A stretch of 64,000 bases of DNA from Deinococcus grandis (GTDB lineage Bacteria > Deinococcota > Deinococci > Deinococcales > Deinococcaceae), in contig NZ_BCMS01000006.1 in the NCBI RefSeq assembly GCF_001485435.1, positions 27,292 through 91,291 on the forward strand. The letters run 5' to 3'. This document shows, piece after piece, positions 24,782-32,774 of the stretch. Under the pieces are notes generated by a model. That model saw nothing but the letters and a program-made list of their open reading frames with translations, made no database searches and was not told the DNA's origin. The position numbers were made by a program, and so were the translations under genes. Position 1 is the first letter of the stretch, and each line of letters begins with the position of its first letter.

Positions 24782-25234
24782 ATGTTGAAATCCGAGCTGG
24801 CACGAGAAATCGGCATAGATCCCAGCGTCATGACGAAACGGCACCGCGAATACTGCCGCCTCGCGGACATTGATGAAAACGAGAGGTACCTCGACGCCAA
24901 CACCGTTGCCGATCTGCGTGCAGCCTCTGAAATGGTGAGTAACGGGACAGCGCGTAACTGGCCGGAGGCCGTGCGCCGCCGCCTGGGCCAGCACGTCGAC
25001 CCAGTGCCGCCCAGCAGCGTGGCAGAGATCATCCAGCGACTCAGTGCACTGGAAACCAACGTGCAGCTGATCGCCAATCAACTGGAGCGCATCGAGAGCA
25101 GCCTGCGTGACCGTCCTCAGCCAACCATGATGTCGCGCCCCGTGGGACCAACCCCAGCTCCCATGCCCGTCCGTCCACCCGCGCCAGCACCGCACGTCCA
25201 GCAGCCAACTACAGAATGGTCTGGTGAAGACTGA
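24782..25234 (+). CDS. DNA-binding protein with N-terminal HTH and coiled coil
   Basis: 150 residues from ATG 24782; TAGAGT lies 5 bases before it (leaderless). Residues 1-65 form a MerR/Xis-like helix-turn-helix (SELAREIGIDPSVMTKRHRE, YLDANTVADLRAASEM). Residues ~78-108 form a coiled coil (EIIQRLSALETNVQLIANQL), then a Pro-rich tail. This plan resembles small partition or replication accessory proteins of plasmids. It converges on parB. Confidence 0.55.
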   Translation: MLKSELAREIGIDPSVMTKRHREYCRLADIDENERYLDANTVADLRAASEMVSNGTARNWPEAVRRRLGQHVDPVPPSSVAEIIQRLSALETNVQLIANQLERIESSLRDRPQPTMMSRPVGPTPAPMPVRPPAPAPHVQQPTTEWSGED

Positions 25235-25261
25235 TCAGCTGGGTGTGTCATTAGCGATGCA

Positions 25262-25396
25262 GTGATCTACTCAGATCACGGTGAGTGCCTGGTTATGTGC
25301 AGATAGACCACCTGTCTTAATTCCAGTCGACTCATCGCAGCAGAAACGACCGTGTCTACTGGAGACACGGTCGTTTCTGCGCACTGACGTCAGTCC
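25262..25396. repeat. palindrome cluster behind parB (terminator and/or centromere candidate)
   Basis: Three inverted repeats in 135 bases. GTGATCT/AGATCAC (25262-25279). A perfect 18-bp stem at 25340-25357 with 25363-25380 around the 5-base loop ACTGG. ACTGACGTCAGT at 25383-25394, the core of the palindrome found inside three distant genes. The region lies between convergent genes; the long stem has no T-run, so it may be a bidirectional terminator or, next to parB, a partition site. Confidence 0.55.
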
Positions 25397-26286
25397 GGCA
25401 GGTTCATGGCCTTGCGGACGCTGTCCGGCATGCGGTTCAGCCAGCCCTGCAGGTCCTTCTGAGCCTTGTCGTCGAGTGTGCCCAGCCACTTCACGCTGCC
25501 GATGCGTTTGCCGACCTCGGTCACGCGGGTGGGGTCCACCTTCAGCGGCGTCGGGCGGGCTTCCAGGGCGGCGCGGCGGGCCTTGACCTCCCGGTACCCG
25601 GCGCCGCCCAGCGCCAGGGCCAGCAGCTCCGCCTGGTGCGCGTCAGGCGCGGCGGCGATCACGGCCGCGATGCTGTAGTGCAGCCCCGCCTGCATGGCCT
25701 GCACGATCGCCTCCGGGTACCGCAGCACGCGGAGCTTGTTCGTGGTGAACGACTGCCAGCTGCCCAGGCTCGCGGCGGCGAACAGCTGCTCGAGTACGTC
25801 GCGGTCCTCGGTGTTCGTGCCGCGCGCGGCGGCGTACATGCGGGCCCGGGCGGTGTCCTCGTCCACGCCGAGCGTCAGCGCGACGAGGCGCAGGGTGGCG
25901 GCCGCTTCCTCGTACTGGTTGAGGTCCTCGCGGTGCAGGTTCTCCAGCAGCGCGGCGCGGGTGGCCTGCTCGTCGGTGAGGTCGCGCACGTACACGGGCA
26001 CTTCGGTGAGTCCGGCCTGCTGCGCGGCGCGCCAGCGGCGTTCCCCGGCGATGATCTCGTGCCCGTCCGGCGCGGGGCGCACGAGCAGCGGCTGGAGCAC
26101 GCCCTGCTTCCGGATGCTGTCCGCCAGGTCCGCCAGCGCCTGCGGGTCGAAGTGCCGCCGGGGCTGGAAGGCAGCCGGGCGCAGATCCGCGACGGGCAGG
26201 GTGATGCTTGGCATGTCTGCCAGGGAGGACGCGCCGTTCAGCAGGTCCTCGATGCCGGGGCGTGGCGTGGGGCGCCGGCGGGTCAT
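25390..26286 (-). CDS. parB: ParB partition protein
   Basis: 298 residues from ATG 26286, overlapping the parA stop as ATGA. ParB N-domain: [29 protein letters not shown] and [14 protein letters not shown], the CTP-binding and clamp motifs of the ParB/Spo0J superfamily. Next a helical DNA-binding region (~150-215) and a C-terminal dimerisation segment. ParB loads at parS and is positioned by ParA. Finding a complete pair in a phage genome points to stable extrachromosomal maintenance. Confidence 0.9.
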   Translation of the reverse strand: MTRRRPTPRPGIEDLLNGASSLADMPSITLPVADLRPAAFQPRRHFDPQALADLADSIRKQGVLQPLLVRPAPDGHEIIAGERRWRAAQQAGLTEVPVYVRDLTDEQATRAALLENLHREDLNQYEEAAATLRLVALTLGVDEDTARARMYAAARGTNTEDRDVLEQLFAAASLGSWQSFTTNKLRVLRYPEAIVQAMQAGLHYSIAAVIAAAPDAHQAELLALALGGAGYREVKARRAALEARPTPLKVDPTRVTEVGKRIGSVKWLGTLDDKAQKDLQGWLNRMPDSVRKAMNLPD

Positions 26287-27050
26287 GCCGTCACCGCCAC
26301 GTCGAGGTTCAGGGCGCGCGCGACGTCCGACGTGAGGCGCAGCACGTCCTGATGCACGGGGCTGCCCGGGGCGTACACGCCCACGGGGCTGCCGTCCGTC
26401 GTGGAGTCCAGCCACACGGCCGCGCGCTCCGGCACCGGCTCCCCCAGGGGCGTCAGGCCGTCACGGAGCATGGCCAGCACCTCACGGTCATGACTACGCC
26501 GGTCGTTGTACATCGTCGGGACGTACAGCGCCACGCGCAGCTCCGGCTGGAGTCGCCGGTAGAGCCGCGTGGCCTTCTGCAGGCCGGGCAGCGCGTCAAG
26601 GCCCTTCTGCCGGGTGGGGATGGGCACGATCAACCGGTCGGCGGCCGCGGCGCCCAGGATGGCCAGCTGCCCGACGCTGGGCGGGCTGTCGACGAGCACC
26701 ACGTCATACCGGTCCCGCACGTGCTCCAGCGCCTGCCGCAGGAACAACTGCGAGCCGGGCGCGCCCAGCATGCCCGTCTCCGCGAGCGCCAGGTCCACCT
26801 GACTGGGGATCAGGTGCATGCCGTGCACCTCGATCGGCTCGGGCAGCGCCTCACCCTCGGTCGCCACCTCGTACACCGTGGCGGCCAGCGTGACGCCCCG
26901 GACGCCCAGCCAGGACGTCAGGTTCGCCTGCGGGTCAAGGTCGATCAGGAGGACGCGCAGGCCCGCGCGGGACAGCTCGTACCCGACGTCACGGGTGATG
27001 CTGGTCTTCCCCGCTCCCCCGGCATGGTTGAACACCGTTGCTGTGATCAC
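26283..27050 (-). CDS. parA: ParA partition ATPase
   Basis: 255 residues from GTG 27050. Deviant Walker [12 protein letters not shown], Walker A' [16 protein letters not shown] and Walker [12 protein letters not shown] are all present; there is no N-terminal HTH, so it is the short (type Ib-like) ParA. TATGCT lies 6 bases before the start on the minus strand, so the operon is probably leaderless. parB follows with a 4-base overlap. Confidence 0.93.
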   Translation of the reverse strand: MITATVFNHAGGAGKTSITRDVGYELSRAGLRVLLIDLDPQANLTSWLGVRGVTLAATVYEVATEGEALPEPIEVHGMHLIPSQVDLALAETGMLGAPGSQLFLRQALEHVRDRYDVVLVDSPPSVGQLAILGAAAADRLIVPIPTRQKGLDALPGLQKATRLYRRLQPELRVALYVPTMYNDRRSHDREVLAMLRDGLTPLGEPVPERAAVWLDSTTDGSPVGVYAPGSPVHQDVLRLTSDVARALNLDVAVTA

Positions 27051-27084
27051 GAGGCGAGCATACCCCGACCACGCGCAACGAGCC

Positions 27085-27136
27085 AGAAATCACCCCCCGG
27101 CAGGCAACCGGGGGGATCTAGCGAGGTGCCCCTCGC
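27085..27136 (-). terminator. two hairpins between HTH gene and parA
   Basis: Minus-strand order: GCGAGG/CCTCGC (27121-27136, 4-base loop), then CCCCCCGG/CCGGGGGG (27093-27115, 7-base loop) followed by TGATTTCT. The second is a terminator for the HTH gene upstream and separates it from the parAB promoter. Confidence 0.6.
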
Positions 27137-27151
27137 GACAGGTTCAGTGTA

Positions 27152-27526
27152 TCACTCGTGCGTAGCGGTGGCGCGGCTGGTGGCATTCCGTCTGGCGAGG
27201 CGTTCCAGGATGTCGGGGTGGTCGTCGAGGACCTCGTCGGTTTCCCGGTCGCCGGTGTAGTGGGTGCCAGCGGCGGTGCGGCGCAGGGTGTGCGCCTCCG
27301 GGGTCACGGTGAACAGTTTAGCTGCCTGAACGGGACGTCCGAGCAGGGCGCTCAGCACGTTGACGATCTTGGAGAGGGATTCGAGGTCGATGCGTTTGAC
27401 GCCGCTTTGGCGGGTCATGGCGTAGATGGTGTTGCGGTTGAGTTGCCCTTCCAGTTCGCGTTCCAGGCGGTACGCGCTGATGTCGTGGGCCTGCATCAGC
27501 CGGTGCAGATCGAAAGTGACGGTCAT
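27152..27526 (-). CDS. HTH regulator (XRE-like)
   Basis: 124 residues. Residues ~12-60 form a helix-turn-helix ([38 protein letters not shown]). The C-terminal half is charged and probably flexible. It lies at the end of the early operon and before parAB; an inverted repeat over its -10 box suggests self-repression. Confidence 0.75.
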   Translation of the reverse strand: MTVTFDLHRLMQAHDISAYRLERELEGQLNRNTIYAMTRQSGVKRIDLESLSKIVNVLSALLGRPVQAAKLFTVTPEAHTLRRTAAGTHYTGDRETDEVLDDHPDILERLARRNATSRATATHE

Positions 27527-27544
27527 ATACCGAAATGGTAGGAC

Positions 27545-27564
27545 ACTCCATCATAGATTGGAGT
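27545..27564 (-). promoter_or_regulatory. operator over the promoter of the 27152-27526 gene
   Basis: ACTCCA (27545-27550) and TGGAGT (27559-27564) are inverted around 8 bases and enclose a minus-strand TATGAT -10 hexamer (27555-27550), 24 bases from the start codon. Confidence 0.5.
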
Positions 27565-27583
27565 AAGGCGGGGTACATTGACC

Positions 27584-27617
27584 AAAAAAGCGTCAGCCCC
27601 GACCGCGAAGGTCGGGG
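27584..27617 (-). terminator. terminator of the 17-kb early operon
   Basis: On the minus strand CCCCGACC, TTCGC, GGTCGGGG is followed after 7 bases by TTTTTT (27589-27584). It lies just beyond the last gene of the long minus-strand operon. Confidence 0.8.
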
Positions 27618-27649
27618 GATCAGTGAGTAACCCCAGATGGATGGATAGT

Positions 27650-27913
27650 CTACCGCGCGGTGGCGCGACCGCGACTTCTGCTGTCACGTTGTTGCTTATG
27701 CGGAGAGGCATTGTGGGTGGGCGTCGCCTGAGTATGGGGCCATTCCCGAGCCGTCACGGTTACATGCTCGGGGGGCATTTCGTCACTCCCATAATACATC
27801 CGACACGCACGCTTGATTGCATCCTTTTCAGTTTGAGCTTCAACCAAAACATGCTCGACCCCAAATCTTTGCACCAGGCTTACTCTGAATGATTTGAATC
27901 CATGGACCTTCAC
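27650..27913 (-). CDS. small unknown protein, last gene of early operon
   Basis: 87 residues from GTG 27913, overlapping the preceding stop as GTGA. The N-terminal ~58 residues (SFRVSLVQRFGVEHVLVEAQ, TEKDAIKRACRMYYG) look like a small alpha/beta fold; the C-terminal 30 are basic and low-complexity. Codon use is slightly more AT-rich than in the neighbours. Confidence 0.55.
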   Translation of the reverse strand: MKVHGFKSFRVSLVQRFGVEHVLVEAQTEKDAIKRACRMYYGSDEMPPEHVTVTAREWPHTQATPTHNASPHKQQRDSRSRGRATAR

Positions 27914-28308
27914 GTCCCCTCCCCGCCCAGCGCGCCCAGCAGCGCCAGGGCCAGAGCGTGCGCGGGGGTGTCGGACAGGCCCTGAAACGGCTGGGCAAAC
28001 ACGCGCCGCTCAACCTCGGCACCGAACCCGTGACCCGGAAGTCCCGCCCAGGTGCGCCACATCCACCCGCGCGCCTGGCATTCCTGCCGCAGCGCCGTCT
28101 CCAGGTACACGAGGCTCTCCGGGAACGAGTGATCACCCAGCTCGCCGATGCTGTAGACGCCGTGCCAGCCCAGCTGGTCACCGTCGCCCTGCACGAACGC
28201 TTCCAGCATGATCAGGCCCCACTGCTCGGTCAGGTCGGCCTCCCTGATCCGCTCGGGCAGGTGCCGGTGCAGGGCGCGCAGGGTCTCGGGGAGGGAGGGG
28301 GCGGTCAC
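27910..28308 (-). CDS. unknown early protein
   Basis: 132 residues from GTG 28308, which overlaps the stop of the MazG-like gene. Helical with a central W-rich segment (QARGWMWRTWAGLPGHGFGA) and a C-terminal hydrophobic helix (AHALALALLGALGG) too short to be a clear membrane span. No family assigned. Confidence 0.6.
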   Translation of the reverse strand: MTAPSLPETLRALHRHLPERIREADLTEQWGLIMLEAFVQGDGDQLGWHGVYSIGELGDHSFPESLVYLETALRQECQARGWMWRTWAGLPGHGFGAEVERRVFAQPFQGLSDTPAHALALALLGALGGEGT

Positions 28309-28835
28309 GTGCGCCTCCCTCCGTGCCGGTACGCCCGCTGACGGTTGGCCGCCAGGATCTCGTGGACGACCTCCACGGGCGCCCGCTTCGGGGAGTAGCG
28401 GCGCATGGCGTCCCAGGCGTGGGAGACGAGGACATGCAGCCGGTTCAGGACGGCCGGGCGCCACTCCTCGCTCTTCCGGTAGTGCTCCAGGGCCTGACTG
28501 GTCAGGGTGTGCAGGTGCATCAGTGTTTCCGTCCAGCCCTCAGCGCGCAGGTCACGGTCCCCGATCCAGCAGTACTCGGCGTCGCACCCGGCCCAGTAGC
28601 CCGGCTGGATGAGCTGCCCGAGGTCGAGGGCACGCACGATCACGTCGCCCAGTTCGCGCACGGCCTCCCGGGGCGTCTTGGCGGTCCACGCTTCGGTCAC
28701 CTCACTGTGGATGAGGGCGAGGTAGCCGGGCAGCTCGTCGCGGTTGGCGTCCGGGTTGAAATCGAGGCCCCAGCCGTTGGCGGCGTTGATGGTGCGGGCC
28801 TCGGTGGCGAGGTCGTTCAGTAGCGGGTCAATCAT
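28305..28835 (-). CDS. MazG-like NTP pyrophosphohydrolase (copy 1)
   Basis: 176 residues. The all-alpha NTP-PPase pattern is visible: HSEVTEAW (EXXE) and, ~25 residues on, RELGDVIVRALDL (EXXD), which bind the metal that activates water for hydrolysis of NTP to NMP and PPi. It shares the opening (ARTINAANGWGLDFNP), core and closing RAYRHGGRR with the protein at 32223-32774, so the two are paralogues. Likely substrate: a modified or regulatory nucleotide; not determinable. Confidence 0.75.
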   Translation of the reverse strand: MIDPLLNDLATEARTINAANGWGLDFNPDANRDELPGYLALIHSEVTEAWTAKTPREAVRELGDVIVRALDLGQLIQPGYWAGCDAEYCWIGDRDLRAEGWTETLMHLHTLTSQALEHYRKSEEWRPAVLNRLHVLVSHAWDAMRRYSPKRAPVEVVHEILAANRQRAYRHGGRRT

Positions 28836-28929
28836 GGTGTACCTCGGTGGTGTGCGCCAGCGCCCGCAGGTGCCGACGCTGCGCGGGGCGGGAGAGGGAG
28901 AGGAACTCGGCGGGGGAGAGGGAGGTCAC
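28828..28929 (-). CDS. 33-residue linker gene in early operon
   Basis: GTG 28929 overlaps the stop of the gene before (GTGA), and its own TGA (28830-28828) overlaps the start of the MazG-like gene by 8 bases. Sequence SLSPAEFLSLSRPAQRRHLR and on. The double overlap is what a coupled small gene looks like; the peptide itself is unremarkable. Confidence 0.45.
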   Translation of the reverse strand: MTSLSPAEFLSLSRPAQRRHLRALAHTTEVHHD

Positions 28930-29150
28930 CTGGAAGCCTCAACGGGGATGAGGTTCCGAGGGAGCACGGCCACTTCATGAGCGCGTCCCTTGCGATCAAC
29001 GATCCGAATCAGCAGGCGTCCCTCAGCGGATGTCCGGCGTAACACGGTGCCCTCCTCAGGGCGAAGGAAGCTGTTGAAGTCGCACCGAAGCCGCACGCGC
29101 TGGCCTTTCTTGAACCCGTACAGGTCCTCTGGAGCGTCCAAGCTGCTCAC
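28926..29150 (-). CDS. small SH3/KOW-like protein
   Basis: 74 residues; FKKGQRVRLRCDFNSFLRPE, EGTVLRRTSAEGRLLIRIVD, VLPRNLIPVE form five short strands as in SH3-like or KOW folds. Possible nucleic-acid binder. Coupled on both sides. Confidence 0.55.
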   Translation of the reverse strand: MSSLDAPEDLYGFKKGQRVRLRCDFNSFLRPEEGTVLRRTSAEGRLLIRIVDRKGRAHEVAVLPRNLIPVEASR

Positions 29151-29366
29151 GCCCCCTCCCCCTGCCCCTCGCTGCAGTGCGGGCAGGGCACTTCTGCGTC
29201 ATCGTCGATCAGTACCCGGCCTGATCCCTCACAGATGCAGGGGCGGGGAGCGTCGAAGGTCTGCACAGGCGGAACAACGACGGTCCTCAATTCGCCGGTC
29301 CAGGGGTCGCGGATCACGATGGTGTCAGGGAAACTGCTCACGCCCCCTCCCCCTGCCCCTCGCTGC
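29143..29366. repeat. 33-bp direct repeat pair at gene junctions
   Basis: The same 33 bases (CTGCTCACGCCCCCTCCCCC and on) occur at 29143-29175 and 29334-29366. Each covers the last codons and stop of one gene and the overlapping start of the next. The unit between them is a whole small gene, as expected if a gene were duplicated or can be lost by recombination. Confidence 0.75.
29147..29341 (-). CDS. small zinc-finger-like protein
   Basis: 64 residues from GTG 29341 (GTGA overlap). RPCICEGSGRVLIDDDAEVP followed by CPHC gives a CxC...CxxC set like a DnaJ-type zinc finger. The C-terminus SEGQGEGA is identical to that of the next gene upstream because of a 33-bp direct repeat. Confidence 0.6.
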   Translation of the reverse strand: MSSFPDTIVIRDPWTGELRTVVVPPVQTFDAPRPCICEGSGRVLIDDDAEVPCPHCSEGQGEGA

Positions 29367-29649
29367 CCACCCCGGCCTGAGCAGAGGTGTCCTCTGGGAA
29401 GGTCAGACGGGCGGGCAGGCCACAGGCCGGGCACACGTCCCCGCCGCGTTCCTCGCTCTTGATGATGCCGCGCGTGACGTGCCCGGACACGCAGCGCCAC
29501 CGCAGCGCGTCATACCAGCGGTCAGGGATGCCCATCCACGTCGATTCACCACGCTCAGCAGCGGCGGCCTTGTGGGGGTCAAGGTAGGCGTTCAACTCCG
29601 CGATCCGGCTCATCGCCTCGGCGGGTGTGAGTTCAGGCTGCCACGTCAC
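29338..29649 (-). CDS. small zinc-ribbon-like protein
   Basis: 103 residues from GTG 29649. A helix (PAEAMSRIAELNAYLDPHKA) then WRCVSGHVTRGI...VCPACGLPA, a C-x-x-x-H and CPxC pair that could bind zinc. Ends SEGQGEGA like its downstream neighbour. Confidence 0.6.
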   Translation of the reverse strand: MTWQPELTPAEAMSRIAELNAYLDPHKAAAAERGESTWMGIPDRWYDALRWRCVSGHVTRGIIKSEERGGDVCPACGLPARLTFPEDTSAQAGVGSEGQGEGA

Positions 29650-29957
29650 AGCGACTCACCCCCGGCCTGAGCGAGCGCGGCGCGGGCGATCTCACCAAAA
29701 TCAACCTGTGCGTCCTCGTGCTCGTCAGGGTCCCCCGACCACAAGCGGCCTGCATGGTCGTAGTGGCGGAGCTCCGCGTAGTGCGCCAGCGCCTCCCGCA
29801 GCCCCGCCTCCGCTTCCGCCTGGGCGCGCAGGGTATGACGCAGTTGGGCGGCGCAGGTCCGCATGGCACAGGTCTCCTCGGGGGAGCCCGGCAGGCCCTC
29901 ATCCCACTTATCCGCCAGCAGCGCCAGCGGGTGTCGGGGCCGGGTCGGGGCGGTCAC
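29646..29957 (-). CDS. unknown early protein
   Basis: 103 residues from GTG 29957 (GTGA overlap). Helical and acidic: CAAQLRHTLRAQAEAEAGLR, EALAHYAELRHYDHAGRLW. No motif recognised. Confidence 0.6.
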   Translation of the reverse strand: MTAPTRPRHPLALLADKWDEGLPGSPEETCAMRTCAAQLRHTLRAQAEAEAGLREALAHYAELRHYDHAGRLWSGDPDEHEDAQVDFGEIARAALAQAGGESL

Positions 29958-30601
29958 AGGGTCTCCGGAGCGTAAGGGTCTGCATGGCCCGTGGCGGCGC
30001 TGACGGCGCTGGTCAACTGTTGGAGGGCCGTCCGCCCATGCCCCCGGTGGGCGCCCCGGCTGTAGCCGACGCGCCACGAGGACCAGTCCTCCATGACCTG
30101 ACCGTCCGGATGTTTCTGGACAGCGTAGATCAGTGCCTGCGCGGCACGGTCACCGTCCGTGCGCAGCGCCGCGTTCTCGGCCTCCAGTTCCGCCACGCGG
30201 GCCTGCGCGGCGGCGAGATCGGCACGCAGCTGGTCGGCCTCGCTGTGCCCTTCCTTGTAGGTCAGCTCGTCGAAGGTCAGGTCGGGGACCAGGGCCAGGA
30301 GTTCAAACAGGTGACGGATGTACGTGTGCCGCCGGGTCATCGCCTCGAACATCAGGGTGAGGTGGTCCTCATGGCGGGCCAGATCCTGGAGTTCCCACTC
30401 GTTGTAGTTCAGGGCGTCCAGCAGTTCCTGGATGTGGTGCACGACCTTCTTCCGGAGGGGCTTGTGGTTGTCACTGAGGACCTGCCCGTACTTCCGGAAG
30501 CCTTCCAGGACGCGGTGGTCGGCAACCTGCACGAGCAGGGGCGGCAGCAGGGGCTTGATGGCTTCGGTCAGGGCGCAGGTGGGCTGTTCAATCTGGGTCA
30601 T
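29954..30601 (-). CDS. unknown helical early protein
   Basis: 215 residues from ATG 30601 (ATGA overlap with the gene before). Long helices including VVHHIQELLDALNYNEWELQ and a coiled coil ADLAAAQARVAELEAENAAL at ~140-165, then a W-rich C-domain (QVMEDWSSWRVGYSRG). Possibly oligomeric; function unknown. Confidence 0.6.
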   Translation of the reverse strand: MTQIEQPTCALTEAIKPLLPPLLVQVADHRVLEGFRKYGQVLSDNHKPLRKKVVHHIQELLDALNYNEWELQDLARHEDHLTLMFEAMTRRHTYIRHLFELLALVPDLTFDELTYKEGHSEADQLRADLAAAQARVAELEAENAALRTDGDRAAQALIYAVQKHPDGQVMEDWSSWRVGYSRGAHRGHGRTALQQLTSAVSAATGHADPYAPETL

Positions 30602-31062
30602 GGGGTGTCCTTCAGCCCGAGGGCCGTGCGAATGAGGTGGGAGACGGTCACGCCCTGCTCGGCAGCCATGGCGTTCAGCTGGTCGATCAGGTCCTGGTTC
30701 AGCTCCACCGGGACCGACACGCGCTGCGGCAGGGGTGCGAAGGGGTAGTCGTACCCCAGGGCGTGCAGGTCCCCGCGGAGGGCGACGGCGTGCAGCAGCC
30801 AGGCCTGCGCGGCGGGACTGCCTGGCAGGACGTCCGCGAGGCGCGCCGCCTCCTCGGTGGCGGTCCTGAGGGCCCGGCCCCACCACGTGCGGTGGTCCGG
30901 ACTGTGGTCCCCCCAGGTGGCCTGCGTCTCAGCGGGGCCACCTCCCGCGTAGGCGTGCCCGTGCACACCTTCGAACGTGACGCACTGGCACGCGCGACGC
31001 GGCTTCCAGCACTGGTCACAGCGCCGCGCGAGGTTCCGCTCCTGCTCAGGCGTCAGGGTCAT
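30598..31062 (-). CDS. protein with zinc-finger N-end and ribbon-helix-helix C-end
   Basis: 154 residues. N-terminal CDQCWKPRRACQC could bind zinc. The last ~45 residues RVSVPVELNQDLIDQLNAMA, AEQGVTVSHLIRTALGL read as a ribbon-helix-helix (Arc/MetJ) DNA-binding unit. A phage-encoded transcription or recombination regulator is plausible. Confidence 0.6.
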   Translation of the reverse strand: MTLTPEQERNLARRCDQCWKPRRACQCVTFEGVHGHAYAGGGPAETQATWGDHSPDHRTWWGRALRTATEEAARLADVLPGSPAAQAWLLHAVALRGDLHALGYDYPFAPLPQRVSVPVELNQDLIDQLNAMAAEQGVTVSHLIRTALGLKDTP

Positions 31063-31331
31063 GGGTTCGCCTCGACCTGCCGCTGCAGGCCTGCGAGCCC
31101 CTGGCGGGACAGCACGAACTCTCGCAAGGCCTGCACGTCCGCCTCGCCGATCGCCATGAACGCCATGACGGGCTGACCGGCGATGCTCTCCAGGATCCCG
31201 GCGGCGACCTTTGGCAGTTCGATCAGGGCCTCGGCGGCGGTGGTGCCGTCACGGGTACGGACGGCCGTATCGGCCAAGATCATCAGCCGGCGGCGGTTGG
31301 CGAGGCTTCCGCCGGGGTGGTCAGTCGACAT
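31059..31331 (-). CDS. small unknown protein
   Basis: 90 residues, helical (NRRRLMILADTAVRTRDGTT, VAAGILESIAGQPVMAFMAI). Overlaps both neighbours (4 bases downstream, 11 upstream). No family assigned. Confidence 0.55.
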   Translation of the reverse strand: MSTDHPGGSLANRRRLMILADTAVRTRDGTTAAEALIELPKVAAGILESIAGQPVMAFMAIGEADVQALREFVLSRQGLAGLQRQVEANP

Positions 31332-32229
31332 GTGGGTGCTCCTGGCGGGCGCGGGTGAGGTGCGCGCGGGTCTCGTCGAGTTGCGTCAGGGCGTCTACGA
31401 GGGTGAGCGCGGTGGAGTGAGCGGTGAACAGTGCGGCGCGCTGTGGGCCGGACGTCGCCTCAGCAGCGGCCCACCAACGGTCAGCGTCCTCCCGCGCGGC
31501 GGCGATCTCCTCGGCGAGGCCCTGCGTGCGGGCGGCGGCCGCGATGATCTCCGCGTCGTCAGGCTGGGCACCGTCACGCGTGCTGAGGCCCAGCGCGTCG
31601 ATCAGGCTGTCGCGCAGGTCTGCCGTTTCGCGGTAGGCGGCGTCCCATTCACGGCGTTCCTGCTCGATCGTGCCGAACGCGGCCGCGTCGCGCGCTTCGA
31701 ACTGACTGAACGACCCTTCGGTGAAGCCGCACAGAGGCCGCAGGGCCTGGATGCACTGCCGCACCTGATCGCGGTCCTGCTGCGCGAGGCCGTGCAGAAG
31801 TCCACGTGAGAGCCGGCGCAACTGCAGCCGATCAGCATTCAGGCGGGCCGTTTCAGCCAGTTGCCACTCGTCGGGGGTTTCGTCGGGCTGGAGGTTCCGC
31901 TGAATGAACATCGTCATGGCGTCCATCAGGTGATTCATCAGGCCACTGACCGCGTCGAACGGATGTGGGAACAGCAGCACGACCTGGTCGTCCCGCTGCC
32001 CGTCCTGCATGAACCGCTGGACGGCGTCCGCGCCGCTCTCGCCTGGGCGGAGGTCCGGCGCGGCATTCTGGAGGATGACGCCCAGCGCCCGGTTGCCCAG
32101 ATTGAATGGCACGACCGTCAGGCTGTGAACGGTGTCAGGCCCGCCGAACAGCAGGACGCTGCCCTTGAAGTTCTTCTGGGCGTGCTGCTTGACCTGCTGG
32201 TAGTCCAGCCACGCGTCGCCACTCAGCAC
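31321..32229 (-). CDS. unknown early protein with coiled coil
   Basis: 302 residues from GTG 32229. N-terminal ~110 residues are alpha/beta (KNFKGSVLLFGGPDTVHSLT, QVVLLFPHPFDAV); the C-terminal half is a long helix-rich region. No recognisable catalytic motif. Confidence 0.6.
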   Translation of the reverse strand: MLSGDAWLDYQQVKQHAQKNFKGSVLLFGGPDTVHSLTVVPFNLGNRALGVILQNAAPDLRPGESGADAVQRFMQDGQRDDQVVLLFPHPFDAVSGLMNHLMDAMTMFIQRNLQPDETPDEWQLAETARLNADRLQLRRLSRGLLHGLAQQDRDQVRQCIQALRPLCGFTEGSFSQFEARDAAAFGTIEQERREWDAAYRETADLRDSLIDALGLSTRDGAQPDDAEIIAAAARTQGLAEEIAAAREDADRWWAAAEATSGPQRAALFTAHSTALTLVDALTQLDETRAHLTRARQEHPHVD

Positions 32230-32774
32230 CGGCGGCCTCCGTGGCGGTAGCCGCGGTTACGGTTCGCGTCGAGGATCCCGGAGATCAGGTCGGTGGGCGT
32301 GGTGCCGCGCGGCTGCTCGCACAGCAGGACCCTGTTCGTCATGACGATCAGCGCGGCGAGGTCCATGACGAGCTGCGTGGCGGTCTGCTCGGGGGGCTGG
32401 TCCTTGGGAGCCTTGCGGTACCGCTCCAGGACGGCGCTGGTCAGAGCGTGCAGCTGCGTTTCGTGCGCGTTGCGACTCCAGCGGACGCGCAGGCGGGTCG
32501 GGAGGGGCGGGCGGCGGTGCTCGAGCGTCGTCAGGAAGTTCCCGATCAGGCCCGGGCGGATCAGTTCGCACAGGTCCAGCGCGCGGACGATCACGTCGCC
32601 CAGCTCCCGCGCGCGCTTGGCGCGGCTGCGTTCCTGGTGCGCCTCGGTGATCTCACTGTGGATCAGCGCGAGGAAGGTGGGGATCTGCTCGGGGGTGAAG
32701 TCGGTGCCCCAGCCGTTCGTGTGGTTGATGCTGCGGGTGTCGCTGGCGAGATCAGTGATGGTGCGGGTCATCAT
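32223..32774 (-). CDS. MazG-like NTP pyrophosphohydrolase (copy 2)
   Basis: 183 residues from ATG 32774 (ATGA overlap; a second ATG at 32771 is equally possible). HSEITEAHQE and RARELGDVIVRALDL form the metal-binding EXXE/EXXD set; TRSINHTNGWGTDFTPEQ and RNRGYRHGGRR match copy 1 at 28305-28835. The copies differ in the middle, so they may have different substrates. Confidence 0.75.
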   Translation of the reverse strand: MMTRTITDLASDTRSINHTNGWGTDFTPEQIPTFLALIHSEITEAHQERSRAKRARELGDVIVRALDLCELIRPGLIGNFLTTLEHRRPPLPTRLRVRWSRNAHETQLHALTSAVLERYRKAPKDQPPEQTATQLVMDLAALIVMTNRVLLCEQPRGTTPTDLISGILDANRNRGYRHGGRRC

